Origin: Argyresthia goedartella
Lineage: Eukaryota; Arthropoda; Insecta; Lepidoptera; Argyresthiidae
NCBI GenBank assembly: GCA_949825045.1
Contig: OX463818.1
Location: forward strand, 32,504,906 to 32,568,905
Reading direction: 5' to 3'
Length of the DNA stretch: 64,000 bases
Part shown: piece by piece, positions 21,830 through 33,077 of the stretch
Layout of the letters: the number at the start of each line of letters is the position of its first letter
How positions within the stretch are numbered: the first letter of the stretch is position 1
Notes under the pieces: model-generated
The model's input: the letters and a program-made list of their open reading frames with translations, nothing else
Database searches by the model: none
What the model was told of the DNA's origin: nothing
Position numbers and translations under genes: made by a program

Positions 21830-21901
21830 CTCTCCGGCCGGGAATCGAACCCGGGTCTCCCGCGTGACAGGCGGGGATACTTACCACTATACTACCGAAG
21901 A
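21830..21901 (-). tRNA. tRNA-Asp (GUC)
   Basis: 72 bases fold as a complete cloverleaf. The acceptor stem TCTTCGG pairs with CCGGAGA (one G-T pair) with discriminator G. The D-arm region GTATAGTGGTAAGTATC is typical. The anticodon stem CCCGC/GCGGG holds CTGTCAC with anticodon GTC. The T arm is CCGGG-TTCGATT-CCCGG. No intron is needed. On the same strand a TTTTT run follows at 21823-21819, a good RNA polymerase III terminator. It lies in the SH3-2 intron of POSH, in the same orientation. It looks functional. Confidence 0.95.
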
Positions 21902-22518
21902 AGATACAGAATGATGCAAAATCTTTAATCTGCTTCAGATAAATAAGCTTCCAAATTGCCAAGGCCAGATTAAAAATAATATCAGAGCGCCGATAACATC
22001 GAATGTAGCCGCTTTGTAACAGGTCTATATCTATGTAATGTATTTCAATTTAAAACATTCACATTCATTTGTATCCATAGATTTAGCATTTAGAAACTCC
22101 TTCGTCTTTGCAACACAGGCGAAATAGGAAATTGAAATTGAATTGGCTTTCAGAACCAGGTTCTGAAAGCCAATTTCCTTTAATCCGTATCGTTGAGGGT
22201 CTAGGAATAGAAATGTGTGTACCCACCCTGTTGTCTAAATATTTACTTGAAAATTTGTAGTTAATCTGGGTATTTTTTCCAACACGGACTCTTTCGTATG
22301 AGGTTGAGGGGGGGACGGGGGGGAGGGGGGGAGGAAGTAACCCCCCTGTAAAATATCCAGTCTAGGAAATGTATGGTTTTTTTATATGAATTTTCAAAAA
22401 TCCATTTTGAGGTAATTTTTTTCTATAGGATTTTTACAAAAAGTCATTGTTTGTAGTATTGATGTACGAAATCGCCTTAGCTCCGGCTACTAGGGCTCAT
22501 AAAAAAGGCAAGTATTGA
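21902..22518. other. POSH intron, no gene seen
   Basis: Contains a G-rich run at about 22306-22336 and otherwise AT-rich sequence. No gene was recognised. Confidence 0.5.
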
Positions 22519-22937
22519 ATTGCACATCAAAAATACTGATTTTCACAGCAAAAAAGCATCAGCAAACACTTATTATGTTTTAAGTATTTTTGTTGTTCTT
22601 ACATGTTCAACCTAATACGAAGGATAAAGGGGGCTTCGCTTCGCTCACCCCCTTTACCCTTCACCTAAGCTACCGCAGTATTTTGCCCAATAGCACAAAA
22701 CAAGCAAGAGAGAACATTCACGCAACATTAATTGCACATCAAAAATACTGATTTTCACAGCAAAAAAGGATCAGCAAACACTTATTATGTTTTAAGTATT
22801 TTTGTTGTTCTTACATGTTCAACCTAATACGAAGGATAAAGGGGGCTTCGCTTCGCTCACCCCCTTTACCCTTCACCTAAGCTACCGCAGTATTCTGCCC
22901 AATAGCACAAAACAAGCAAGAAAGAACATTCACGCAA
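22519..22937 (+). repeat. Tandem duplication, 212-bp unit x 2, containing the GCTACCGCAG repeat
   Basis: 22519-22730 and 22731-22937 are nearly identical, from ATTGCACATCAAAAATACTG to AACATTCACGCAAC. They differ at only a few bases (GCATC/GGATC, GAGAG/GAAAG). Each includes the central part of the dispersed repeat seen at 12047 and 16156. Confidence 0.9.
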
Positions 22938-25159
22938 CTCGAAGAAAAACGGAATGACTTGACCCACACTAACCCAGCAACGTTTTTTTTTTACGTTCAA
23001 ACATCGACGTTACGTTCCGTTCCACACATTCTAAGTCTAACTGACATTCATCTTAGCCCAAATTTTACGAAAAACTTTCCGTTTCTCCTGATAATATTCT
23101 TAAGTTTAATTAATTCATAATTAATTAAATACTTAACTCCTAGTATTAAAAACTGGATAAAAGGTTCAAGGTAAACCCTATCTACCCCCTAGTAACCAAT
23201 TTTACTAAGTATCAAAGAGTCAGTGTTGGAAAACCAACCCGCTAGTTTAATTTAATTAATAATTTATCCCCATACGTAGGACGAATGCCGATGCATTCAT
23301 CCTGCATTCGTCCTACGTATAGAAGCGATTAAGATAACAAATATATATTGATTATTTGATTTAATGATTAATTTTATTAATATTGTGTAATATCAACTTA
23401 TATTTTTAAATCTTTACAATGATCTTTATTACAACTAAATCAGAATGTTTTGCGTTGACTCATACTGATTGTATTTTTATAATTAATTTCAGGCAAACAT
23501 TTATATAGGAAGCATACATTTTTTAAATTATCCGGTTTAAGTCGATTTCCGATGTCCGTTTGAATCAAACCAGCCGTCGAATAATACTGGTATGAAGCTA
23601 CGAGGTAAACAAAGATGACGTGATCACAAAAACTCGAAATTTCACAAGGATCACTCGATGACGGCTTTCACAATCACTCAGAAAGACTACTTTAAACATG
23701 TGGGGGCTTCCGCCCCCTTATCGACACTCTGACCAAAGTACACACAATTGGTTTGACATTTCGTTTAGTGAAGGGGAAAAGTGAATGATAGAACAAATTG
23801 AACGAATGAATGAAATACACGGCAACGAAGGCGGTGTTATTAAAATATGTAAAAAAAAACAAATGAAAGTGGGCGTTAGCCCCGCAGCACATGCCGAGTT
23901 CCTGTGCAGCGGGGCTTTGTCATCGCAGACACTTACCACGTGAAACAGTAGAACTTTTTTTACGTCTATGATGAACCTAGGTACCATCATTTTTTAAACT
24001 CGAAATTTTGATCTGAGAATTTGTTTTAGGACAGGTATCCATTTGTAACAAACAACATTTGTTACGGAGAAAAAAACTGTAGGGTGCATACTTTATCGAG
24101 GAAATAAATATTGTAAAATACGATGTATGGAAAAAAATACTTTTTTTTTTCTAAAATTGGCCATTTAGTGTGACGCATTAACTCCTATAATATTCGTCTT
24201 CTACTGTTCACGGTTTGCTGGAAGAAATCTTTTATTAGAGATAAGCTCGCCTTTGTATGTTTTTTCTCTAATAAGCTATCTATATAATTTTATGCGAGTA
24301 CCACAGATCTTAGATTAAAATAGACGTATGACTCAAACTGCTCAGGCTCACCGTGGGTCGGCTTTTGCTGGCAAGGCAGCCTCGCCGCGGTATTCGCCTG
24401 AGGCATTTGTGACCCAGCTATTATACCAATATTTAAATAAAAAATAACGCAGTGGTCTACAAATGTTGCCGTTATTTATTTTCTACATTAATATGTTTAG
24501 ATAGTTACCTCATTATTTTAACATTATTCGCAACACTCTTATTCTTCCTACCTACAGAAAAACATGGTTGGTAAAAAAAAATATGACATGGCAATACAGC
24601 GTCATTTAAAGATGAGATTATTGGTTGTTTTTTATTATTGGTTAATGGTTAATTGATAAAAAAAATATCGATAATTTTGTTGGTTGAAAATATTAGTTGA
24701 TATTTTTATTCAAGTACTAAACAATCAACCATTCACCTCACTGACTGAAATATCACTTCGTTGTGTAAGAATAAAAATATCAACAACAGTAACTGTGTTA
24801 AACTGTCTTTTATCGTAAGAGAAATAGATCATACAATCAATAAGCGACAGAAATATCACTTCCGTTTGTTTAGAATAAAATATCCCCAACAGTAATGAGT
24901 AAATGTGTGCTATCGTAAGAGAGATAGAGCATACAATTGATTAAACTGCCGTACCTAACTAAATGAATCCTGCGACGTTGCCGCTCCTAATTCGACCCGA
25001 GCGAGAGAAATATAGAAATAGAAATAGAAACTTTATTTGCTTATCATGGTGTACATAAGGTGTCTTAAATATCTAATGTTAGTTTCACATGATGTAACTA
25101 TAGGTATGCAAATTACATTTTAGTACACAAATTAATTACAAGTCAAATGTAGGTTAATA
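22938..25159. other. POSH intron, AT-rich, with small hairpins
   Basis: 23272-23288 and 23304-23320 form a perfect 17-bp stem (ATACGTAGGACGAATGC) with a 15-base loop. 23700-23935 has short GC-rich inverted motifs (GGGGGCTTCCGCCCCC; GCCCCGCAGCAC against GTGCAGCGGGGC). 24235-24265 carries the TTAGAGATAAGCTCGCCTTT retroposon tail motif. No coding gene was supported. Confidence 0.6.
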
Positions 25160-25214
25160 AAATATGATGATGATTGATTCCGACCGATTTCGGTCATGGC
25201 GACCACTTCTACTC

Positions 25215-26192
25215 CTAGACGGTTTCGCGCGCGTGCGCCCGAACATGGCTTATGTAGCCGATCTTCGCAGTGAAACTCCTTGCGCATTGGGGGCACGTAA
25301 GTACGCCACCCGCGTAGTTGTAGGAAATGGCAGCAGGTGGACGGGCTTTTAACAGGTCGCGTTTCATATCAAGGTCAGCTTTACGCTGATCCTCGACCTC
25401 GCGTACTTGCCTCTTCACAATCCTGCGCCATTCTGGCCGTTGTGCTGCCAAACCTTCCCATTGAGAGGGCTCTATGTTGCATCTTCTCATGTGTCGCTTC
25501 TGAACATCTTTGTATCGGAGAAGCTGCCCGCCATGTTTTCGCTTGCCCTCCTCCAGTTCAGAATAAAAGAAGCGCTTCGCCACTCTCTCCTCTTTTATAC
25601 GTGATACGTGACCGCACCATCGAAGCTGCCGACGCATTAAGTAGGCTTCAATGCCACCAACATTGGCTCGTCGCAGAACTTCGGTATTACGCACACGGTC
25701 GGACCATTTGATTTTCATAATGGATCGAAGGCATTTAAGCTGGAAACGATCCAGAGTGCGTATGTGGCGGCGATACACACACCACGATTCAGAGGAGTAT
25801 AGGAGATTTGGCAGCACAATTGCCATGTATACTGATATTTTGGTAGCTAGCTTAAGGTTTTGTGAGCAGATGACCTTGGAACACAGCTTTCCAAATGCCG
25901 CAGCTGCAGCACCTATCCTGCTGTTGATCTCGGCATCAAGGTCACACTTGGATGTAATAGTGTTCCCCAGATAACGAAATTTGTCCACCTGTTTGAGCAT
26001 ATCCTCACCAATCTTTATCGACAGTGTGTCTAGACAATGGGTGTCCAGGGACATGACTTCTGTCTTTTTGACACTAATCTTTAGGCCGAATTTACAGCAA
26101 GATTGGTGAAACGCGGACATAAGCTCTTGCAGGCCATCTGGGGTTTCTGCTAGAAACCATACGTCATCAGCATACATGATCTCTGTTATCAA
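25215..26192 (-). pseudogene. RTE-like LINE, reverse transcriptase end and C-terminal zinc finger
   Basis: 325 codons open with [12 protein letters not shown], the catalytic YADD box. They continue through [28 protein letters not shown] and [20 protein letters not shown], ending [20 protein letters not shown], a C2H2-type finger typical of this LINE group. The break between 26192 and 26229 separates it from the preceding RT blocks. Confidence 0.88.
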
Positions 26193-26228
26193 CGCATACG
26201 AGTCTTTAGTACATAACCTAAGTCTAGC

Positions 26229-27163
26229 TTAATTAAAAAGACCACCGTCTGTGCGAAAGCGGATGTGGACTTCTTCGGAAACTGTCTGTAAGACCTCCTT
26301 GACTACCATTGCTAAGTATAAGGCAAACAGTGTGGGTGCTAGGACATACCCTTGCTTCACTCCACAGGTAACGGGGAAGACGTCTGACTGTTCACCGTCT
26401 ACGGCGACGCAGCATTGCATGTCGTCGTGCAGGAGTCTGAGAAGTCTTACAAACTTTTCCGTGCATCCAATCTTTTCTAGCACCAACCAGAGGGCTTCTC
26501 GTGGCACACTGTCAAATGCTTTTTCCAGGTCAACAAAGCATAGATACAACTGGCGACCTTGTTCTCTACTTTTCTCTTGTAGTTGACGAACGGAAAAGAT
26601 AGCTTCGCAGGTGCCACGATCAGGTCGGAAGCCAAACTGGGTTTCAGGCAGAATTTTTTCGGACAAATCCTTTAGGCGATTTAGAAGCACTCTGGCATAG
26701 GCCTTTCCAGGGGCAGACAAAAGCGAAATACCGCAGTAACAGTTGCAGTCGGAACGGTTACCCTTATTTTTGTAGAGAGCACTAATGCGCGACACTTTTA
26801 AGTCATTAGCCCGCTCTTCCTCCCACATGCGAACAAACAGTTCCCAAACCAACGTATACACCACTCATCACCGCCGTATTTAAGTAGCTCTCCCGGTGTA
26901 AGGTCAATGCCAACCGCCCGATTGTTTTGCTGCTGTCTGATGGCAGTGACAACTTCGTCACGTGATAAGGGCTCGTCCAGCTCGATGGCAAGCGGGAGTT
27001 GAGGCATTAAGCTGATATTTTGTAGATCGGCTGAACGATCTACGTTGAGCAAGGTATTGAAATGTTCAGCCCAACGCATAAGAACATCCTGCTTGCTTGT
27101 TAAGAGGTGCATACCGTCTATAGACCATAAAGGCACCTTAGCTTGGTAAGATGTACCAATCAA
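26229..27163 (-). pseudogene. RTE-like LINE, reverse transcriptase first part
   Basis: 27163-26798 encodes the thumb-proximal start (DEPLSRDEVVTAIRQQQNNR). 26864-26229 encodes RVLLNRLKDL, ETQFGFRPDRGTCEAI, LYLCFVDLEKAFDSVPREA and CGVKQGYVLAPTLFALYL. These are RT blocks 2-4, including the first catalytic Asp. The two frames overlap by a shift and a stop ends the second at 26229. Confidence 0.85.
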
Positions 27164-27211
27164 CTTACGGATCTCGCTGTAAAACTCCCCAAGCTGGTTA
27201 TGGTCAGCGAG

Positions 27212-27758
27212 CTACTGCATGTGGCAAGCTTTGTCCTGCCACCAGCTGTCTTTTATTTTACGTGACAGCTTGCGCAATTCTAGGTCACTGGCTTTGACTA
27301 CCGCAACGCTTTCACCTCGCCTACCATGCTGTCGCAGGAGGTCTCGGTGGTAGTCGAGTGCTGCCCTGAGAATCTCATCATTTTCATCAAACCAATCTTC
27401 ATTACGCCGGTCATTTCTACCTACAGTAACAGAAGCGGTGTCCATAATGTAAGAAGATTAAGTCCACCAGGTAACATCAACATCACCTGTCTCGCTACTA
27501 GGCAACGGCTTCTCGGTCAAGGCTTTAGCATATTTCTCCCTCACCTCGGGATCTTTCAGCTTCTTCACGTTCAGAGAGCTTTTTAGTAGTGGATCTACGA
27601 GGGTGATGGAGGCGAAGTCGCAGTTTTGTGACAATAAGTCGGTGGTGCGTCCAACGATGCGCGCCACGCATGACACGGATGTCTTGCACTTGACGGATAT
27701 CTTTTTGCCTTACAATAGCATAATCGATCAAATGCCATTGTTTGTATCTAGAGTGCAT
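27212..27758 (-). pseudogene. RTE-like LINE, endonuclease end and linker
   Basis: Overlapping frames encode HSRYKQWHLIDYAIVRQKD and HRWTHHRLIVTKL (the D-A and S/T-H-R end of the endonuclease), then WFDENDEILRAAL (the linker before the reverse transcriptase). Several frame changes and a stop at 27212 are seen. Confidence 0.75.
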
Positions 27759-28059
27759 CCATGTTGTATTGTACTTGGCGGCGAGTCAAAACATATTGTT
27801 CGATATTGCCAAACCGTATTGAGCACAGAGACTGAGTAGCAACTGACCATTGCTGTTCATGTTGCCGACTCCATGACTACCCAGAACTCCAGGCCAAGCC
27901 TCATAGTCTCGTCAATTCTTCGTAGAACTTGTCCTTGATGTCATCAGATTTGTCTAGCGTTGGAGCATAGACACTGATGACATTAAGGTAGTTATCTTTG
28001 TCCAGGTGAAGGCGCAATGTGGTCACTCGGTCGGAGATGTGTACAGGGTACTCCTCCAG

Positions 28060-28335
28060 TCACTTTACCAAGTTATTCTTGATGGCAAATCCTACACCTG
28101 ATCGCCGAGGTTCGGACGCAGCGGTACCTTTCCAGAGGAAAGTATAACCACCACCATCTTCTACCAGCTCTCCTTCATCCGCCAGATGTGTCTCGCTGAG
28201 AGCAGCCACATCCACGTTATAACGATGAAGTTCTCGAGCTACAATGGCGGTTTTGCGTTCAGGACAGGCGTTGCCAGCTCGATCAAGAACCGTTCTCACG
28301 TTCCACGCACCGAATGTCATGATAGGTGTTTTCAT
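28060..28335 (-). pseudogene. RTE-like LINE, endonuclease N-terminus
   Basis: 91 codons starting at ATG 28335: MTFGAWNVRTVLDR, then DVAALSETHLADEGELVEDG and SGVGFAIKNNL. N in WNVRT, E in SETHLA and the GVGFAI strand are the first conserved blocks of the AP-like endonuclease. A stop at 28060 breaks it from the rest. Confidence 0.85.
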
Positions 28336-29242
28336 GTTAACATTTCTTTTGCATTTTCGACCACGCTTAAAAGTGATGCGGTGGCAGCCGAGGTTACTAC
28401 CACCCTCCGAATAGGAGCAAACAATTTTAGGACACCTTTTCTAGTCCCCTCCCCGGCTGAGCGAGGAAAGCACTGCCTCTCTAAATAGAGCTGCTTTGTC
28501 ATCCCGGGTGCTGCCTCAACCGCACTGTTGCCCCAAAGTTGCAGTGCGAAAGCGACCACGGCGTATACTCACACCCCCAGGACCGCCTATGTGCAGGATT
28601 CAGATAAAGCCTGGCTTGCATCAAACCAGACCTGTCTACCTTATCCCATCGCCACAGGACTTAAGTGAAATCGGAGTCCAATTAACGGAAGCGGTCAAAT
28701 ACGCAGGAAATTTTAGGGTGCGCGAGCGTCCGCCTAAACGCAAGCGCACACACTCGTCTTCCCTCTTCTTTGTTCAGTGGAACGGGAAACCGCTACGACT
28801 GAAGAGGAGGTCAGATGTTGTGTCTGGCCGCCGGTAACTGTAAGCCCTCTACCGGCGACCTAGGCCATCCACCTTGCCTTACTGAATCGCCGAGTCCACC
28901 AAATAACTTTGCATATCTGCTTTCTGTTGCCTTCCTCGCCGAGTCAGATTTTGTGCGCTATGCGGGAGGGTTCCGCGTATAACTTGTCCACCGAAATGGC
29001 AAGCCCCTCATCCAGGTTTAGCCCGTGAACCGACACGGTTACCCGGGGTGTGGCCGCTGCGCGCATTACAGCTACTAGGAGCCACTGGTGAGAGTTTATG
29101 AGCTACCAACGAACTTTAGAACTATCTATGCTACTTACAGAGAAGTCGGCTGGCAGAGATAGACGCTAATAACCCACTACACCCCTACACTAAAATATGA
29201 TTGTAATGTCGGTCCATAATATAATTAAATTATTTATTATTC

Positions 29243-30090
29243 TCATGTGTAAGTCAAGTATTCGTTGACTGAATAAAAAATTGCATTAACGAGCAGAGTT
29301 TTTAATTTATTTTTAAAGGCATGTAAATGCTCGGTTTCTTTAACATTTTGCGGAAGCTTGTTAAATATTCGGGTTGACATATTGAATATACTCTTGCCAT
29401 AGTAAGCACTTCTATGTTGCTCAGCACAAAGCTTATTTACATGAAGTTTGCTTTCTAACGTTTTATAGAGGTGCAAATTACTCTTTACAAATACACATGT
29501 TTCATATATATAAAGACACGGCAAGGTCAGAAGTTTAAGTTTATTAAAAAAGTGTTTGCAGCTATCCGTAGGGACAAGTTAACACACTGCCCTAATACAC
29601 TTCTTCTGTGCTTTAAATATTTTGTCATTGCCTGTGGCATTGTCCAGAAAATTATACCGTATCTCAAGGAGGATTCAACGAAGCCGTGGTACGTGGCAAT
29701 TACGGCATCAGTGTTTACAGTCTTGGCGAGCATGTACAGGGCATATGCAAACTGATTAAGTTGTTTTTGTAGTTTTTCGATATGCGTGTTCCAGGACATG
29801 TTGCGATCGATGTGTAATCCTAAAAACTTAATAGTCTCTGTTTGTTCAATTTGTTTACCCAAATAATTTATATTCAATGTCAATTGTTGTTTACGCCCTA
29901 ATGCAACTGTCATCAATTTCGTTTTGTCAAGATTAATTATAAGATTATTTTTATCAAGCCATTCAATTATAAATTTCAAAGTATTATTTATGTCAATTTC
30001 ATAGTTGTCAAGATTTTCCCCAACAAATGTTACGGTAATGTCGTCAGCCAATAATACCATTGGGTGATGTATGGCTTTGGGAAAAAAAAA
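29243..30090 (-). pseudogene. CR1/Jockey-like LINE, 3' part (segment 1 of a split element)
   Basis: 30090-29527 encodes VLLADDITVTFVGEN (RT YADD-type box, here LADD), NLIINLDKTKLM, IKFLGLHIDRNMSWNTHIEK and SLRYGIIFW. A second frame, 29524-29243, encodes the last ~90 codons (SIFNMSTRIFNKLPQNVKE). One frame break lies at about 29525. It is split upstream by a solo LTR at 30091-30661. Confidence 0.88.
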
Positions 30091-30661
30091 TGTATATTGT
30101 TTAATATTTATGCTTCGGAACGCACCGGTTTTTCGTTGCGCGGATCGACCGCTAGTGATCGGGACATCACTAGCAGCTGTCACTTGTATAGAAACAAGAT
30201 GACGAGTTAGAGGTTACTTTTTTGGACTTGGAAAATGTCGGCACATGGCATTCGGGCCTTGGCTGTATTTTTATTAGTAATAATTGTCTAACACAGGTGT
30301 CGGGCCTGGTCGGAATGTTAATTTGTAATAATCATCACGGAACAATCGTCGGGAAATAAGTAGATTCACGTCATCGGAGTGAGTGCTTCGTGTTGTGAAA
30401 GGACGAAGTGATTCGGGGATCAATTCGTCGCATTCGGACAGCGACCCTTTATGTCGGCAAGCAACACGACGGCGACAGCATCGGGCTACGACGAGAGTAA
30501 GATTCGACTCCTCTCCTCCCATCCTTGTGCTCCTCATCCCGTGTTCCTGCCTCGAATTGAGCTTTCGAATTCCGGTCCACGGCGTCAAAGGTCAGTACTC
30601 CTGGTGAAAACCAACCCTACCAGGATTCCACGCCCTGTCGGTTAAGGCGTGGAATTAATCA
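30091..30661 (+). repeat. Solo LTR of a BEL/Pao element, related to the LTR at 60376
   Basis: It begins TGTATATTGTTTAATATTTA and ends GGAATTAATCA. It shares blocks with 60376-60992: AACGCACCGGTTTTT, GTCGGGCCTGGTC, AGATTCGACTCC-like and GGATTCCACGCC. No internal region is present, so it is a solo LTR left by recombination inside the LINE. A clean target duplication was not found. Confidence 0.8.
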
Positions 30662-30857
30662 TATATAATAAATAACAGGGGACCTATTACACTCCCTTAA
30701 GGTACACCGTAATGAATATTTCTAATTTCAGAGCTGTATACAATTGTTGTGTTAATTTCGTGTGTTCGCTCAGGTATGATTTAAGTAGGTTTTGAACATT
30801 ACCTCGAATGCCATAACTGCTTAGTTTATTTAGCAAAGTGTTGTGATCCACATAGTC
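30662..30857 (-). pseudogene. CR1/Jockey-like LINE (segment 2)
   Basis: On the minus strand it encodes YVDHNTLLNKLSSYGIRGN and VQNLLKSYLSE, then a GVP/QGS-like block near 30700. It is continuous in sense with the segment at 36063-36085 on the far side of BEL copy A, and with 30090 on the far side of the solo LTR. Confidence 0.85.
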
Positions 30858-31404
30858 TTTTCAGGCTTCTCGGCACCCAATGACCTCGCAGGGGCCCATC
30901 AGCTACGAGGTAGCGTAGCGATCAGATGCCAAGAAGTGTGAACGTCGGCGATTCACCGAGCTATTAATTATGAATCTATCTAACCTGGTCTGTGCTTCGG
31001 TCCCGTCAGTCTCCTGTCTCTCTGCAAGGCCCGGGTGCACCCTAGGCTCTTCTTGGTAGACAGGTTCTTCAGCCAACCAGGTATGACTGGCAGGCCAGCT
31101 TCGACGAGCACAGTGTTCCAACACAGGTTATGTTACGTGGGAAAAACCAATCGGCCACGTAAATGCGAACTTTATCTGGTTCGGGGAACCACAACACACT
31201 CAGCTATATAGACAATCCTGAGGGGAACCCGAATACATTGCAGATGGCTTGCGATTTAATTTCAATGCCCTAATCAATACGCGTTACATTGCGAGGGCTT
31301 TTTTCTGTCAGTTGTCAAAAAAAAAACTGCTAGGTTGGCAGCAACGTCAAATTCAAAATGGCCGTTCCGAAACCATCGATCGAATATCGATTTGGAATCG
31401 AACA
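30858..31404 (-). repeat. 3' LTR of BEL copy A
   Basis: 547 bases, differing at a handful of positions from the 5' LTR at 35518-36062, including its last bases (TT for TG on the plus strand) and a longer A run. Ends CGAACA on the plus strand. Confidence 0.95.
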
Positions 31405-31436
31405 ATCACCCGCCCGGACAGGCACCCACCTGTCCC

Positions 31437-31949
31437 CTAATCTACGGGCAGCCGAGACAACGTTGCTACCGCTCGTTTTAGAACCGAGCCTCCTACTAGA
31501 ACCTCTGCAGACCGGGGGGTCCCGTCCTTGCCAGGGGACAAGTTAACAATGCGCCCCCTGCGCCAACGTAGTGGCGGTAGGTTAGCATCCTTAACCAAAA
31601 CGAGGTCACCAACACTAGGGGGGCTGGTTTTGTCAGTCCACTTAAGGCGCTGTTGTAAGATATGCAGATACTCGAGCGACCAACGCTTCCAGAAATTCTG
31701 AGTAAACTGCTGCAACATCTGATACCTTGACAACCGATACAATTTCACTCCCTCGAAGGGGTGCTCGGGCAACGCGTTAAGTGGCTGTCCTATCAAGAAA
31801 TGGCCTGGGGTCAGAGCCTCCAGGTCATTTGGATCCGAGCTGAGCGGACACAACGGTCGCGAATTGAGAACGGCCTCGATCTTACAAAACAATGTCGCGA
31901 GCTCCTCAAAAGTTAGCGCGGTCTGACCTACTATACGCCCCAAGTGCGT
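31437..31949 (-). pseudogene. BEL copy A pol, C-terminal part after a nonsense mutation
   Basis: Continues the integrase C-terminal region in the same frame as the upstream segment: IEAVLNSRPLCPLSSDPNDL, PGHFLIGQPL, WKRWSLEYLHILQQRLKW and VGDLVLVKDANLPPLRWRRG. It is separated from 31950-33077 only by a TAG, where copy B has AAG (Lys). Confidence 0.92.
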
Positions 31950-33077
31950 CTAAGCTGACTTAACTACGGCCTCAAAAATCCCACCCCAGTGGGGGCAACT
32001 CGGTGGGCTGAAGGTCCACTGTATACCCCGACGGGAGAGGGCCGTTCCAATATCCACTTTATTTACATTCAAAAAGTTGACTATCTCTCGTAAGTATCGT
32101 TCCGCACCGACGTAGTTAGTGCCGTTATCAGAGCGGATCAAAGTTGGAAGTCCCCTTCGAGAAACAAACCTATCCAAACAAGCAATGAAAGCCTCTGTCG
32201 AGAGATCAGCAACGAGCTCGAGATGTACCGCCTTGGTGGATAAACAAACAAACACACATGAGCTATACCGGTCCAGCAGCAACCCGGCGTCAGGGTTCTC
32301 AGCCTTCTGGGTAACATGCACGGCCGCTCTGGGGCCATGATCCGAAGATACTACTACATGGCTGTGGGGCCAGTCCGATTCTCTCCTGGCAAGCCAGGGT
32401 GGTCCCCACCACAAATGGTGTCTAACGAGTTCAGGAGCCCGACATCCCCTGGATGCACAATCAGACGGGTTCAATTCTCCTGGTACATGTCTCCAGGTCA
32501 GTGGGACCTCAGACGACACAATCTGGGAGACACGGTTCGCAACAAAAACCTCTAAGTTATGGAACGAAGCCTTCAGCCAGCACAAAACAATCTGGCTGTC
32601 CGTCCACGCGTACACCGTATCCTCCAAAATCACTGACCCACGCAACACTGTTAGAGTGTGATTCAAAAGTTTGGTCAAAAGAGCAGCCCCGGACAGTTCC
32701 AGTTTTGGAATCGTCATCCTTGTCCGAATAGGCGCTACCTTGCTGTTTGCCAAAACCAAACGCACGTCGACCTCCCCGGTGGAGGTGACGGTTCGCAAAT
32801 AAACCGCTGCCGCAAACCCTCGTTCAGAGGCATCACAAAACCCGTGAAGGGTTGCCCTGTAATCCCCAGCAGGGACCAATTTCCTCGGCAGCGATACATT
32901 ATTTATGAGGCCCAACCATTTTGCTAAATCGTTCGATACAATGCAGCCCTGAGCTCCAGAATCTAATAGGGCGCGAACGTATGTTGGGTTGCCCGCCAAA
33001 TCCCAAACAAGCACAGAGGCGATCGGTAACACCACCGTCTCCGGTTGGGGGGCAACAAATTGTTGGGCTGCAAATTC
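31950..33077 (-). pseudogene. BEL copy A pol: protease fragment joined to RNase H and partial integrase
   Basis: Directly after the gag TAG the frame stays open. It has an aspartic protease start (ALLDSGAQGC) that stops being protease-like after about 15 residues, then passes to the pre-RNase H segment (LPRKLVPAGD) and RNase H (GFCDASERGFAAAVYLRT, IPKLELSGAA, WTDSQIVLCWLKA). Then DRYSSC is followed immediately by the integrase core after its first Asp (KAVHLELVADLS, RSDNGTNYVG, GGIFEAVVKS). The RT, the integrase HHCC finger and the first catalytic Asp are missing. Copy B has the same two junctions. Confidence 0.93.

Larger units (their letters stand above)
25160..29110 (-). mobile_element. 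RTE-like non-LTR retrotransposon, decayed but nearly full length
   Basis: Read on the minus strand: a GC-rich 5' region (29110-28336), an endonuclease start (28335-28060), middle parts (27758-26798), the reverse transcriptase (26864-25960) and a C-terminal region with a C2H2-like CPQC---H---H motif. It ends at a short ATGATG-type tail near 25165. The endonuclease start (WNVRTVLDRAG) and the overall order resemble the RTE/BovB group. At least four frame breaks make it inactive. Confidence 0.85.
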
